Source of the DNA: a virus
Reading direction: 5' to 3' (one strand)
Virus record (IMG/VR): IMGVR_UViG_3300037963_002566
Location: 1 to 41,245 of that record
DNA: 41,245 nt
The translations under genes and the position numbers were made by a program. Position 1 is the first letter of the stretch, and every line of letters starts with the position of its first letter. The notes beneath the pieces were generated by a model. The model searched no databases. It saw nothing but the letters and a program-made list of their open reading frames with translations, and was not told where the DNA came from. Shown piece by piece: positions 9,344 to 19,115 of this stretch.

Positions 9344-10466
9344 TTTGATTCTCGAATTGTTTCATCAAGGCCTTCATTTTCTTCAGGAGCCCTTTTGCAT
9401 CCCCTTCATTCACAAGTTTCTCGATGGTGTCTTGTTGTTCTGGATTGAAGACCAACACGTTCTCCCCGTCTCTCACCATGGCTTCATCACCAGTAAGCTC
9501 TGCTTCTTTCTCACCCGTCTCCTCGTCTATCAAAGCCTTCTTATTGGTGCTATGGTCAAACTCACCTTTGGTCATGTGAACCTCACCTCCCTTGTCGGCA
9601 AACTCATACTGACCACCACTTTCCATACTGTTTGTAGGGTCTCCGTCAAGATTTAAAGTACCGTCAAAGTTTAACTGCGTTCCCAAGCCCGCCATTCCGC
9701 TGCCACTGGGGTTAATCAAAGCATCACTTCCCGATGGCACAGCCTCAAGAGCTCTAAACAAATTAGACACTTCAGATGAGCCTGGATCTGTGTTATTAGC
9801 CTGCGCTCTTTGAGCCCCACCAGCAGCAAGGCCTTGAGCTAAGGTGCTAGCTGCACCAGTAATGGCTTGTATCTGAGCCTGACGAGCCTGCTGAGCAGCA
9901 AGCTGGCCTGCATCCATAGCTCCTGCGCCACGCTGCAGCTGCATAGCTGCAAGCTGTTGCTGTATGCTGGCATTTTGATCGGCCACTCTTTGCTGTTGCG
10001 CCGCCAAAGCAGCGTCTGCCGCTACCTTTTGGCCAAGGCCTGCGAGCTCTGCTTGCTGTACCCCTGCCTCAACCTGACGAAGTTGTCCTGGAATCAAGGC
10101 AGCTGATCGAGCGTCCCCATAACGAGTGGCCGCCAAGGCTGATTGAATCTGAGCCTCCCCTCTTTCTGCTGCCGCATCAGATACCTGCTCTGCAAGAATC
10201 CTTTGTTGTTCAGCCGCGTCTCTAACGTCTTGAGAGAGCTTCACGTCAAACTTCCCTTGCTGGAAGTCTTGAACCAATTTATCGTAAAGGTCTTGACCCT
10301 TACGCATTTGTCTTTCTGCAGCTCTTTTCTGCTGACCTGCTTCAACTGCCTTTCCAATCTGTTGCACACCAGTGCCCACCAAAAGGCCTATGGTAATCGG
10401 ATCGAGAGCTTTGGTAAGTCCAGGGTAATCAAACCCCAGTATTAGTTGATATACAAAGTCGATCAT
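9336..10466 (-). CDS. Ala/Gln-rich putative internal virion protein (376 aa)
   Basis: The N-terminus has a hydrophobic stretch (about residues 20-38, ITIGLLVGTGVQQIG) followed by about 200 residues of Ala/Gln-rich helix predicted to form coiled coils (for example QVEAGVQQAELAGLGQK). The C-terminal third is acidic with Gly-rich turns and a conserved-looking patch, KGGEVHMTKGEFDHSTNK, then VLVFNPEQQDTIEKL. It is the first gene of the cargo cassette. A TATATTTG box ends only five bases before the ATG at 10466, and no other in-frame ATG lies nearby, so this start is favoured. The layout is similar to small internal core proteins of podoviruses (T7 gp14-like position). The assignment is positional. 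Confidence 0.6.
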   Translation of the reverse strand: MIDFVYQLILGFDYPGLTKALDPITIGLLVGTGVQQIGKAVEAGQQKRAAERQMRKGQDLYDKLVQDFQQGKFDVKLSQDVRDAAEQQRILAEQVSDAAAERGEAQIQSALAATRYGDARSAALIPGQLRQVEAGVQQAELAGLGQKVAADAALAAQQQRVADQNASIQQQLAAMQLQRGAGAMDAGQLAAQQARQAQIQAITGAASTLAQGLAAGGAQRAQANNTDPGSSEVSNLFRALEAVPSGSDALINPSGSGMAGLGTQLNFDGTLNLDGDPTNSMESGGQYEFADKGGEVHMTKGEFDHSTNKKALIDEETGEKEAELTGDEAMVRDGENVLVFNPEQQDTIEKLVNEGDAKGLLKKMKALMKQFENQNG

Positions 10467-10471
10467 AGCTG

Positions 10472-10479
10472 CAAATATA
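10472..10479 (-). promoter_or_regulatory. TATATTTG box before cargo operon
   Basis: Minus-strand TATATTTG followed by CAGCT and the ATG at 10466. It matches the Bacteroidetes -7 consensus TAnnTTTG. I see no convincing TTG -33 element 19-21 bases upstream. If it is a promoter, the transcript would be leaderless or nearly so. Confidence 0.55.
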
Positions 10480-10486
10480 TTTATTA

Positions 10487-11383
10487 TTACTTAGAGTGAT
10501 CTAAGTCTGTAGGTTCATAGTTTACGTTGATTGAGTAGAGCTCGTATGGTTGAGATCCCAGAACAATATCTGCTTGAGCATACTGACCGCGAGGAGGTGC
10601 CCCGTTGATCTCTTGAGGGGTTATCTCTATGACATTAACTGTCTGTAAGCCTGGATTTGAAAGCATATTAAAACCGCCGACTTTTTCAAACAAAACACTC
10701 CCGTCAGCAGAGCTTGATAAAGAAGCTACATCAGCAGAAACTTCAGCGAAAGAAGACCCCTCGGACAGACTAACATTTTGAAAATCAAGATTATAAAAAG
10801 AATTATTAGAAAAAAACAAAAACTTAGAATTGTTAGTTACTGATTCTGTTTTTTGTCTAAAGTTGTAGTCACCACTCTCAAAGACTATGGCATCTAGGAA
10901 CCCCTCTTCAAGAGAGCTTACATCTGCAGATCCAATAACTTTAACATTACTGCCATCCAAAAGAGTGTTAGACAAACCGATGTGACCATACAGTATACCG
11001 CCCTTGTCCTTAATCCTTCCCATGCTAAACTGCTTAGCAGGATTGTTGTCAGCGTTTACCACAAACGTGTTGAAGCTCTCGTCTTGAATGTTACTCGTCC
11101 CCTCCAAAGAGATGGACTTGTATATCTTGTTGCTTGACACCCTGTCATTGAAGGATACAGACACACCGCTCCCCCCAACCTGATCGTAGTAGTTAGTCCT
11201 TTTTGTGTCGTCATCTTCATTATGCTTCCACACCAGGCTGGATGGATATTCTGCAGATGTAGACGCCCCGTCAATAGAGGAGGTAAAAAACTTTCTACCC
11301 ACCTTTTCCATGAAGGATGCGAACCAAGTGTACTTTGTTTTCCAGTACCCTCCTTTGTTGCTGTATGCTATAGTTGTTGGCAT
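10487..11383 (-). CDS. Tail muzzle C-terminal-like protein (298 aa), probably detached part of the next gene
   Basis: The protein begins MPTTIAYSNKGGYWKTKYTW and continues with SLVWKHNE, NYYDQVGGSG and KIYKSISLEG. In muzzle or stabilisation proteins of crAss-like and P22 gp10-type phages, as I remember them, a segment like this follows directly after the 'GGYDP...' repeat and closes the protein. Here that repeat sits near residue 1537 of the 2284-residue neighbour, and this gene starts two bases after that neighbour's stop. The sequence is beta-rich throughout, with no signal peptide or membrane helix. It probably assembles with the muzzle at the tail tip. The separation may be a real gene split, or a sequencing or assembly indel could have created it. 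Confidence 0.6.
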   Translation of the reverse strand: MPTTIAYSNKGGYWKTKYTWFASFMEKVGRKFFTSSIDGASTSAEYPSSLVWKHNEDDDTKRTNYYDQVGGSGVSVSFNDRVSSNKIYKSISLEGTSNIQDESFNTFVVNADNNPAKQFSMGRIKDKGGILYGHIGLSNTLLDGSNVKVIGSADVSSLEEGFLDAIVFESGDYNFRQKTESVTNNSKFLFFSNNSFYNLDFQNVSLSEGSSFAEVSADVASLSSSADGSVLFEKVGGFNMLSNPGLQTVNVIEITPQEINGAPPRGQYAQADIVLGSQPYELYSINVNYEPTDLDHSK

Positions 11384-11385
11384 GT

Positions 11386-14300
11386 TTAGAATCCTGTTAT
11401 GGTGTCAACATCATGTCCTTGGAAATCATCAGAATCATCAGCGTCTGCAAGTATTTCAACCTCCGCATATCCTGGGGCCAACTCATCACCAGTGAATGCT
11501 ACGTTTCCAAACCGCTGGAAGTTGGGCTGATCAACGGCTGCGCTGCCATAGACCACCAAGAAATCAAGAAGGTCAGCAGAACCAACCTCATTGTCAAAGT
11601 TTGTATCAAAAGCGTGAATCGTATTTCGGGCCGTGGGTCTCAACTCACCTTGCGCGTTTATGAAATTGTTACTACCCATCAACCCTTTGAAAATAAGCTT
11701 GGCTTGGTTCTGAGAGATAAGACCTCTTCTGAAGATGCTGACTAACTGATCGAATGTAATAGACCCTACTGGCCCTCCGTCGTCGCCAGTCAACGTAAAC
11801 GTAGTGTTTGCATCAAGAAGGCCTTGAGGAGTAGTAGGGCTCAGGTCAATCGTACCTGGAACCTCTTGGTTTATCCTCTGGCCAAGCGTAATCCAAGCGC
11901 TAAGGAACTCAGCAAGAAGGCCTAGATTCTGCGGCTGCACCGCGCCAGAACCTTCAAAATTTAGTTGCGACCAAGCAACATCCGTCATATTATTAACCAA
12001 GAATTGTGTTAAAGCAAAAACCCTTTGCCGATTAGGGTAACCTTCTCCAGAAAGAGATAATTGCTCTTGAGTTATTGCCTCACTGTCAATCAGAAAATCA
12101 GAGTTGCCAGTCATAAAGTCAGTGAGCTGTGTAAACTGCGTCGGATTTGGAATTGCAGCATAGGCTAAATTTATAGCCTGCGACATAAGCTGCACAAACG
12201 GGCTAGTAATTGTGCTGGACGGATTATATACCTCAAAAGTACTTAACAACCAGTTATTTCCAGGAGTGCCCGAAAGCTCATTGTAAGCGGCATCAATATC
12301 TTCAATTAAAGAAGTATCCTCTGTATCCACAAGACTAACAAAGTCTTGAAGGCTATCCCCAAAGGTGTTTATAACGTCGTCTGAAGAGTTGTTGGCTACG
12401 TCTATGACATTCCCCAAAACAATTAGAGACTTCGTCATTATTTGAAGCCTTTTTTCTGCTAGAGCGACATTCTCGTTTAATATGTCAATAGCTTCAGATG
12501 ACGTCTGAAGCCCAACGTTATAACCATCAGCGTAGGCGGCATCTGCAACATCTTGGTTGTCAGAGGTAATGTCCACACTAGCAACTCCATCAGCAAAAGC
12601 TTGATCTTGAAGGTCTTGAATTTCCTCCTCAGTCAAGTTGTCACTTGTAATGTCTACCGCCTGCGCGGCCTGTGCCTTTACTGCCTCGAAAATGGCAGAC
12701 ACCAAGTCAGATATTTCTGGGCGATCGGTATCAAAAGGAAGCAAAGTCGTAACACGCGAGATATATTCAGTAAATTCTTGATCGTCTACAAAAGCGATTG
12801 GAAGTATTCCAGGGACAGTAATATCAATGATTGAAAACTCATTTAGGTCAATGACATCTTCAAATAGTTGTTGTAAAGTAAGATCTTCTAATGGGCTATC
12901 ACTTATAACACTTCCCAAAGGAGAACTTATTTCGGTAAGCTCAGTAAGGAACTCATCAAGATATGCCTGATCGTCGAAATCACTGAATTCAAATACCTCA
13001 TCTCTCTGATCCTGAGATAGATATTCTGGCACAACGTCAAACCCAGCATCTTCAAGCGCTTCTATAGCAGTTGCAAATTCAGCAAACGTCTCTGAAACCT
13101 CGCTTGTAAGAGATCCTGCAGCTTGTAAAAGGTCAAAAATCTCATATCTTGCTTCACCCAGGGCAACCAAAGAATCAATCTTAGACTGCATGAGTTGAGT
13201 TATATTCGATATAACATCAGCTCTAATCGCTTCAAGCGCAGTAGTGTAAGCGTCTGGGATAGATGAAGGGCCCACGGTGCCTGATTGTGTGCTCCCAAGG
13301 TTGACTTCTATAGTTTGTCCTACAAATTGGGTAAAATCACCAGCAAGCAATTCATCAATGGTAGATACATCGCTAATTAATTCCGCTATGTCCGAATCAT
13401 TTTGGCCAATAAACCCAACCAAGCCGCCTATCTGATTAAGGAGATCCTGAATGACCGCCCCGTCTACATTCAGGTCTCCAGTCCCTAAGCCTGTATCAGC
13501 CTCGAAGCCTACATAGTCATCAGCAACGAGTGTGGAGACTTCATTTGAGTAAGGAATACCGCTGAAATCAGCAGAAAGTTCGACTAACAACTCGTTGATG
13601 CTCAATACAAATTCATCAGAGTCGGGGTCATATCCACCAACAACCCTTCCCACACCACTTGCCTCCGCACCAGCCAAAGCCTCGTTAAAGAAAGACCCCA
13701 TACCCTTGTCTGAAATAATCTCTATGCCTGAGTTGGGATTGAATCTGTAGACCTCTTTGTTTCTTATAGACACAAAGTATATGGAGTTGCCTGCCTGAGC
13801 TACCGATGGCGCTGAGTCAGTACCATAGGCTCCAGCATAATACTTCTCTGTACCCAGCACTTTTGCCGTGGCGATAACTGTTTCGTTACCCAAGGCGTCA
13901 GACAAGATGTTTCTTGCGACAGGTATAGAGCTGCACTTAAGGCGCTGTATACAGAATATGCTGTCGTTCTGATTAAGCAAGAAGAACACCGCCCCATCAT
14001 TGTTCTGAAGGTCTTTAAACGGAAGCTTTGAGTCGTTGAATGAAGTGTATCTGACGACATTTGAATTGGAGTTCGATCGGTCAGAGAACTTCAAAGAGCT
14101 GTACCTTCTAAACAAATTAGAGCTACCCTGTGATATAGAAAGACCAGCAACACGTGTTGGCTCAAACTTCTCTATAGCTACGCGAGGCTTGCCATAGGGG
14201 AGGACGTCAGCATTAGGGAAGGTGTCAGTAAATGTTTTAGACTCAAGGTGGTAGGACCTGAAGTTTGGTGATGTAGACTCATCAACAGTGTCGGTTCCAT

Positions 14301-17300
14301 CTCCAATCAAACCCACAAAAGAGTTTGTCGTTTCGTTGAAGTCCTGCATATTCACCGCCATCTTACGGAAATACACGTCGCCCTGATCAAGGAGAATCTG
14401 GCTTGTCTGATGAAAAGGGGCTCCTGGGCTCGCTAAGTTGCGAACTACATTGTAAGTCTTTCCAATCTCATAATAAACCCTAGACTCAACCTCTCTCTTC
14501 TTCTGAGGTGAGAAGATCTCAAAAACACATCTTCTATTCCAGTAGTTGTCGTTATCGTAAACACCAACTGTGACGTTAGAGTCAGAGTTAGATCCTGCGA
14601 CGTCAGCAAAAGAAAAACCAGCCGCCTCAGAGTTGTCTTTCAGGATAACAAACTGGCCTGTCTTGGCAGGGTGTACCTCATCACCCTCGACGACAAGGGG
14701 ATTTTCTGATGGGTCATCATTCAAGGTGGTTGTACCAACAACTTGAAACTCGTATGGAGAGTTGACGCTTGGATACTGAGGGTTGTTAGGATCGTTGAAG
14801 TAAGAAATAATCCTCAGCCTATCCCCCTCAGAGTAAGTGTAAAGATCCTTATCACCATCAGAATTGACAGCCCCAAAGGCTTTAGAGTAAGAGATGGTAG
14901 AGTTGTCCTGCAGGTGATTCAGAGACACATAGATGAGTCCTTTCTCTCCATCGGAGTTCTTAGGGACAAAGGCCCCTCCAGAAGTGTACTGAACGAAATC
15001 AGATATTGAGCTGTTGCCCCCGTACAGCATCTTGTAACTATGAGCCCAATCTGGAGGGTCAGAGCTTAGGTCTACAATGATGTGGGCCAAGCCTGGATCA
15101 GAAACCTGAGGGACAAAGTGAGACCCCAAAGGCACTGGCTCTCCTGGACGACCCCTCTCGTCATAGTACAGTATCGCAAAGCTGTGGTCACAATTTCTTT
15201 TAAAAGACCTTCCTACTGCCCCCACATCTACAGAGGAGGTGGTCAAAGAGAAGGACTTTCTGCCTACCTCGACGTCAGGGATTAGCTCGTCAATAATTGT
15301 GACGCTTTCTGAATCGCTGAAGTTTTTGTAGCTAAACTGCCCATGCAAAAGACCAACAGGGGTGCTGCTTGTAGAGCCCTCGGCCAAAAGGAATTGATTG
15401 TTGTTGCGACCAGCAAACTCAGTGCCGTAGTAAACACCGTACCAATAGCTTGGATTCAAGCTTCCATTGTCTCCGTTTTGCCTAATGTTTACCTCACCAT
15501 CTACAATAGAATGGATTATACCATTGTTTTGACCGTTCGGGGCGATGGGATCCTGGGCATTGTATGGACTTACATTGTCGCCAAAATCCAAGTAGCCTAT
15601 AATCCTTCTTTTGCTTTGGTTATCTCCCGAAGCGGGAATTGGTGTGCCTAAATTTGTCTGCCCATTTTCGTGAGCTCCAAACGCCAAAACGGTCTCAACA
15701 GGGTAGGCTGAGTTGCCTCCTGAAATCCTAAAATCATTGTCTAATTCTGTACCGCCTGGAGAGTAAAGAAAATTAGGGACGGGATTATTGGTATTTTGAA
15801 ATCCTTTCCATGTGGTAGCAACGTTACCTAGTTCAAGATGAGTTACGTCATTAGCTACAGCAAGAGTCCCTGCATTCAAGAAACTGAAAGGAATGACAAA
15901 GTGTTGTGCAACAAAGTCTTCCTCTTCCTCTGCGTTTGAGAGTTCTGCCGAATCAGTGCTAGTTATTGGACAAAAATGATCGTTCAAGAAAAACAAATTC
16001 ATGTCATTCTCAACACCAGGAGCAATTTCCGCATCATCAAAAGACAGCTGCGGTATGTTTTCTTGATCAAAAACACAAATCTTTCTTACATTCTCTTGAT
16101 TGTTTGGGTCTTGTAGATAGCTTTTGGTAAAGTAAATCCACCCTCTATTTCCGCTGCGAGTAATCCTTGGGATCATCGTCACGGTCTCCACATCGAGGAG
16201 GTCTTTTATATGGAGGGTGAATATCGGACCAACGTTTAACTCTTCGTTGAGAGCACCACTCGCTGGTGCATTGTGCCTAAGAGCGAACGTAGCCTTTGCT
16301 TTGTTAATGGCAAAAAATCCACAAGGGGCTATGTTATCACCACTTGATTCTTCATCCTCCGAAAAACAACTAACGACCGTTCTTGCTCTTGGGTCTTTGT
16401 CTGATATAAGACCAAACCCCTGGCTAGAATCCATCAACTGATTAATTTCAACAGTAGGAGTTCTTCCCGCCAGCACATCCACTGGATTTGCATCAGCAAG
16501 GACGTTATCACTAGGGTGGGTTTCTACACCGTCTTCTCCGCTGAAATACCGAATAAGCAAGTCTTCTACGAGGCTTTTTACTGAATCAGATCCAGATACT
16601 TCACCCTGTATTTTGAACCTCATCTTGAACTTGACAAACTCCTTCGGTATGATGAATGGGTTAGAAGGAGAAGTGCCAAATTTGATGTTTTCAGTTTCTG
16701 TTTTAAGTGCGTTGGGATCTGTCGTCACCCATGTCAACCCATCCTTTTGAACGCCTGGGCTTCCGTTTTGGAAAACAGCAGGGGAACCTTCTTCGGATTG
16801 ACCAAACGATCCGTAAGTGCCATCGCTTTTTACAACCCTGGTATTCGGTGAAATATTCTTATCAGAACTATCCAGGCTCAAGCCAAACCCATTGTTCCTG
16901 AATGCGTGATATGAGTTCTCGCTATTGTATATCTCAAAGTTCTTGTCTGGCTGGATAGAAAAAGAAAGCTCTGCTACAGAGTTGCCAGGCAAAACACTAG
17001 GGAGGTCAGAGAGATCAAACTGGTAAGAAGCTCTCCTATTGAAGACCTTGTTCGCAGCGTCCGAAGAAGAAACGAAATCTTCACCTACAAGCTCAACATT
17101 AGCATCAACAAAAACTGGAGATATGAGAGGCCTTACCCCTATCCTCAAGTCAACAAAGTCTTCAGGTCTCTCTATGTTTCTTGTTTGAAATGACGCTTTA
17201 ACTTCTGGCGTCTCATAACCTTCAGTATAATCCCCGTATATCAGCCTATCGTTGACAACCGTCTGAGCTGAAGCCCTACGAGGCAAGGCGTCGTGAAGCT

Positions 17301-18240
17301 TGTCTTGGTCTTCTTGAGGGACACCAGTGAGCACAGAGTCGTTGTAAAACAAAAAATCATCTCCTGGTGATTTTTCAGACACCACAAAGAATGCCCCATT
17401 GTTTCCAATTCTGACAAGCAGTCGAATCTTGACAATGTTTTCAGTGTAGTTTTTGATCTGGTTTACCTCACTAGGCACCGTTACTCTAATTACGTTTGCG
17501 GCCTCAAGAGTGGGGTCTGACAAAGACCCCTGCACCAGATAAGGTGGAGGCACTGCAACATTAGAATAAGTGGATATAGCACTCTCTTCACCGCCCTCGT
17601 AAATGCACTGGTATGCAAACTGAAATCCTTCTACGGATCTAAAGTTTACAGCCCTAGTCTCATCTGCCTCAAAGGCAAAAGTAGGAGGGTGCATAGGCGT
17701 CTTAGGGCATGCAGTGATAAAGTCAATTTCGCCTGCTGTTGACGGCAGGTTTACACCCGCTTGAGTAGCCTTCCCAAGGTTTATCTTGCGAGGCTCATTG
17801 ATCCCGTCCGTGAAGTACAGGATAACATCTCCGTCTTGCCTGTAGACAATGTCGCCCTTGACAAAACCATTTTGATCAAACCGAAAGTGCTCTGAAGTAA
17901 AAAATCGCTCAAGCTGATTGTCACTGGCGATCTTGTAAACCCCGTGCTCTGCAGCCACGGTAGAGAACACAAACAAGTAAACCTCATTGTTGACCTCATC
18001 TGACACACTGCCAAGGACTCTCATGTGCTGAGAATCAGACAGCAAGTCTTCTGGCTGAGTTAAAGCAGAGTTGCCTTTTGCTGGCTTAATTACACCTGCG
18101 TCTCCAGTATTTCCAGCGCTTTCACTATTGCCGTCAAAATCGTCAATAGAGACATTGATGGCACTGTACATTTCCGTCTTGTCCTGAATCCTTGCATCCT
18201 TTGAGCGATTCAGTTTCCTAGGGAATATCTTATCTATCAT
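11386..18240 (-). CDS. Giant tail muzzle/nozzle-like protein with large C-terminal insertion (2284 aa)
   Basis: The N-terminus FPRKLNRSKDARIQ and the motif YFTDGINEPRKINLG (about residues 140-155) match, from memory, the opening of crAss-like muzzle and P22 gp10-type tail proteins. About 1500 residues of beta-rich sequence follow, up to GGYDPDSDEFVLSI near residue 1537. The remaining ~740 residues are different: acidic and helical, with ADGVASVDITSDNQD and AAYADGYNVG repeats, and two calcium-loop-like segments, GDLNVDGAVIQDLL near 1587 and DTNFDNEVGSADLLDF near 2211. The ATG shares bases with the upstream stop (TAATG at 18240). In the family this protein caps the portal and neck and forms the tail tip. 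The extension is unusual and may mediate host contact. Confidence 0.7.
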   Translation of the reverse strand: MIDKIFPRKLNRSKDARIQDKTEMYSAINVSIDDFDGNSESAGNTGDAGVIKPAKGNSALTQPEDLLSDSQHMRVLGSVSDEVNNEVYLFVFSTVAAEHGVYKIASDNQLERFFTSEHFRFDQNGFVKGDIVYRQDGDVILYFTDGINEPRKINLGKATQAGVNLPSTAGEIDFITACPKTPMHPPTFAFEADETRAVNFRSVEGFQFAYQCIYEGGEESAISTYSNVAVPPPYLVQGSLSDPTLEAANVIRVTVPSEVNQIKNYTENIVKIRLLVRIGNNGAFFVVSEKSPGDDFLFYNDSVLTGVPQEDQDKLHDALPRRASAQTVVNDRLIYGDYTEGYETPEVKASFQTRNIERPEDFVDLRIGVRPLISPVFVDANVELVGEDFVSSSDAANKVFNRRASYQFDLSDLPSVLPGNSVAELSFSIQPDKNFEIYNSENSYHAFRNNGFGLSLDSSDKNISPNTRVVKSDGTYGSFGQSEEGSPAVFQNGSPGVQKDGLTWVTTDPNALKTETENIKFGTSPSNPFIIPKEFVKFKMRFKIQGEVSGSDSVKSLVEDLLIRYFSGEDGVETHPSDNVLADANPVDVLAGRTPTVEINQLMDSSQGFGLISDKDPRARTVVSCFSEDEESSGDNIAPCGFFAINKAKATFALRHNAPASGALNEELNVGPIFTLHIKDLLDVETVTMIPRITRSGNRGWIYFTKSYLQDPNNQENVRKICVFDQENIPQLSFDDAEIAPGVENDMNLFFLNDHFCPITSTDSAELSNAEEEEDFVAQHFVIPFSFLNAGTLAVANDVTHLELGNVATTWKGFQNTNNPVPNFLYSPGGTELDNDFRISGGNSAYPVETVLAFGAHENGQTNLGTPIPASGDNQSKRRIIGYLDFGDNVSPYNAQDPIAPNGQNNGIIHSIVDGEVNIRQNGDNGSLNPSYWYGVYYGTEFAGRNNNQFLLAEGSTSSTPVGLLHGQFSYKNFSDSESVTIIDELIPDVEVGRKSFSLTTSSVDVGAVGRSFKRNCDHSFAILYYDERGRPGEPVPLGSHFVPQVSDPGLAHIIVDLSSDPPDWAHSYKMLYGGNSSISDFVQYTSGGAFVPKNSDGEKGLIYVSLNHLQDNSTISYSKAFGAVNSDGDKDLYTYSEGDRLRIISYFNDPNNPQYPSVNSPYEFQVVGTTTLNDDPSENPLVVEGDEVHPAKTGQFVILKDNSEAAGFSFADVAGSNSDSNVTVGVYDNDNYWNRRCVFEIFSPQKKREVESRVYYEIGKTYNVVRNLASPGAPFHQTSQILLDQGDVYFRKMAVNMQDFNETTNSFVGLIGDGTDTVDESTSPNFRSYHLESKTFTDTFPNADVLPYGKPRVAIEKFEPTRVAGLSISQGSSNLFRRYSSLKFSDRSNSNSNVVRYTSFNDSKLPFKDLQNNDGAVFFLLNQNDSIFCIQRLKCSSIPVARNILSDALGNETVIATAKVLGTEKYYAGAYGTDSAPSVAQAGNSIYFVSIRNKEVYRFNPNSGIEIISDKGMGSFFNEALAGAEASGVGRVVGGYDPDSDEFVLSINELLVELSADFSGIPYSNEVSTLVADDYVGFEADTGLGTGDLNVDGAVIQDLLNQIGGLVGFIGQNDSDIAELISDVSTIDELLAGDFTQFVGQTIEVNLGSTQSGTVGPSSIPDAYTTALEAIRADVISNITQLMQSKIDSLVALGEARYEIFDLLQAAGSLTSEVSETFAEFATAIEALEDAGFDVVPEYLSQDQRDEVFEFSDFDDQAYLDEFLTELTEISSPLGSVISDSPLEDLTLQQLFEDVIDLNEFSIIDITVPGILPIAFVDDQEFTEYISRVTTLLPFDTDRPEISDLVSAIFEAVKAQAAQAVDITSDNLTEEEIQDLQDQAFADGVASVDITSDNQDVADAAYADGYNVGLQTSSEAIDILNENVALAEKRLQIMTKSLIVLGNVIDVANNSSDDVINTFGDSLQDFVSLVDTEDTSLIEDIDAAYNELSGTPGNNWLLSTFEVYNPSSTITSPFVQLMSQAINLAYAAIPNPTQFTQLTDFMTGNSDFLIDSEAITQEQLSLSGEGYPNRQRVFALTQFLVNNMTDVAWSQLNFEGSGAVQPQNLGLLAEFLSAWITLGQRINQEVPGTIDLSPTTPQGLLDANTTFTLTGDDGGPVGSITFDQLVSIFRRGLISQNQAKLIFKGLMGSNNFINAQGELRPTARNTIHAFDTNFDNEVGSADLLDFLVVYGSAAVDQPNFQRFGNVAFTGDELAPGYAEVEILADADDSDDFQGHDVDTITGF

Positions 18241-19115
18241 TAGTACTTGGGTGCCAAGAGGTAGTTCTTACGAATGGTCTTCAGTGCTTCTTCTTTAGAG
18301 AAGTTACTGAGTCTAGCCTTAGCCAATCGACGATCGTTGTAATACTCCTGTCGGGCTCTGGCCTTTTCGTTGGCTGGCACCGTAGACTTTCTTTCGCAGA
18401 GCTTGTAGTACATGTAGCTTCTGAGAGCTTCTTCAGCGTATACATGGATAACGGGGTTGGTAGATCTAGCCTCATCGGCAATGTACTCCAACACAACCTC
18501 GCTGCTCCCAGAATCAGTATCTATCTCTATCCTGTTCTGATCAAGGTTGACTCTGTACTCACCAGCCAAGTGGCCACCACCCAAACCATAAAGCCTTCCT
18601 ATACCACCCTGAAATAGGTAGTTCTCAAAGATGAAATGATCAAGGTCTCCGTTGCCGCTGTCGCTACCTGCAGTAGCATCCTTGTCATCTTCTCTGTTGA
18701 GGATAAGGTTTGCGTCTATATTCAGAGGTCCATCAGCGCTGTCAGAAGTAGAGTCTGCAGTAGTCAGCTTTCTAGAGTAGTTGAGGTTTTTGTTTTGACC
18801 AAGGACTCTAAGAATACCATCACTGTCTACAACCCCAATCTTTACCAGGTCCACATAGTCCTCAGGAAGGATTATAGTGCTGTTGGATTCAATGGTTCTT
18901 TTGATAGACCGCACACGGCTGCTGACATCAAAGCCAAACTCTCTGATACCACGGAGAGCAATGTTTCTGATAGCCACATCTGACACGTTGCTGATGTAGT
19001 CATCGCTGTCCATTGTCACAATAAAGTCATCAATCAACTGACGAAGAGAGACGAAATTCATCGTCTCACTGTTGGTTGTCCTTGACCCGCTGTATGTTAC
19101 ATCTTCAAACGCCAT
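18240..19115 (-). CDS. Ring / tail-tubular-like neck protein (291 aa)
   Basis: Key segments are MNFVSLRQLIDDFIVTMDSD at the start, then RNIALRGIREFGFDVSSRVR, then LPEDYVDLVKIGVVDSDGIL near residue 88, and finally VVLEYIADEAR and EEALRSYMYYKLCER near residue 220. The LPxDYV...DG pattern and the terminal 'YIAD...eAL..Y.YYK' pattern fit tail-tubular A-like or crAss ring proteins that sit under the portal. It lies between the smaller ring-like gene and the muzzle gene and overlaps both by one base (TAATG at each end). That coupling suggests fixed stoichiometry in the neck. Family assignment is from memory. Confidence 0.65.
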   Translation of the reverse strand: MAFEDVTYSGSRTTNSETMNFVSLRQLIDDFIVTMDSDDYISNVSDVAIRNIALRGIREFGFDVSSRVRSIKRTIESNSTIILPEDYVDLVKIGVVDSDGILRVLGQNKNLNYSRKLTTADSTSDSADGPLNIDANLILNREDDKDATAGSDSGNGDLDHFIFENYLFQGGIGRLYGLGGGHLAGEYRVNLDQNRIEIDTDSGSSEVVLEYIADEARSTNPVIHVYAEEALRSYMYYKLCERKSTVPANEKARARQEYYNDRRLAKARLSNFSKEEALKTIRKNYLLAPKY

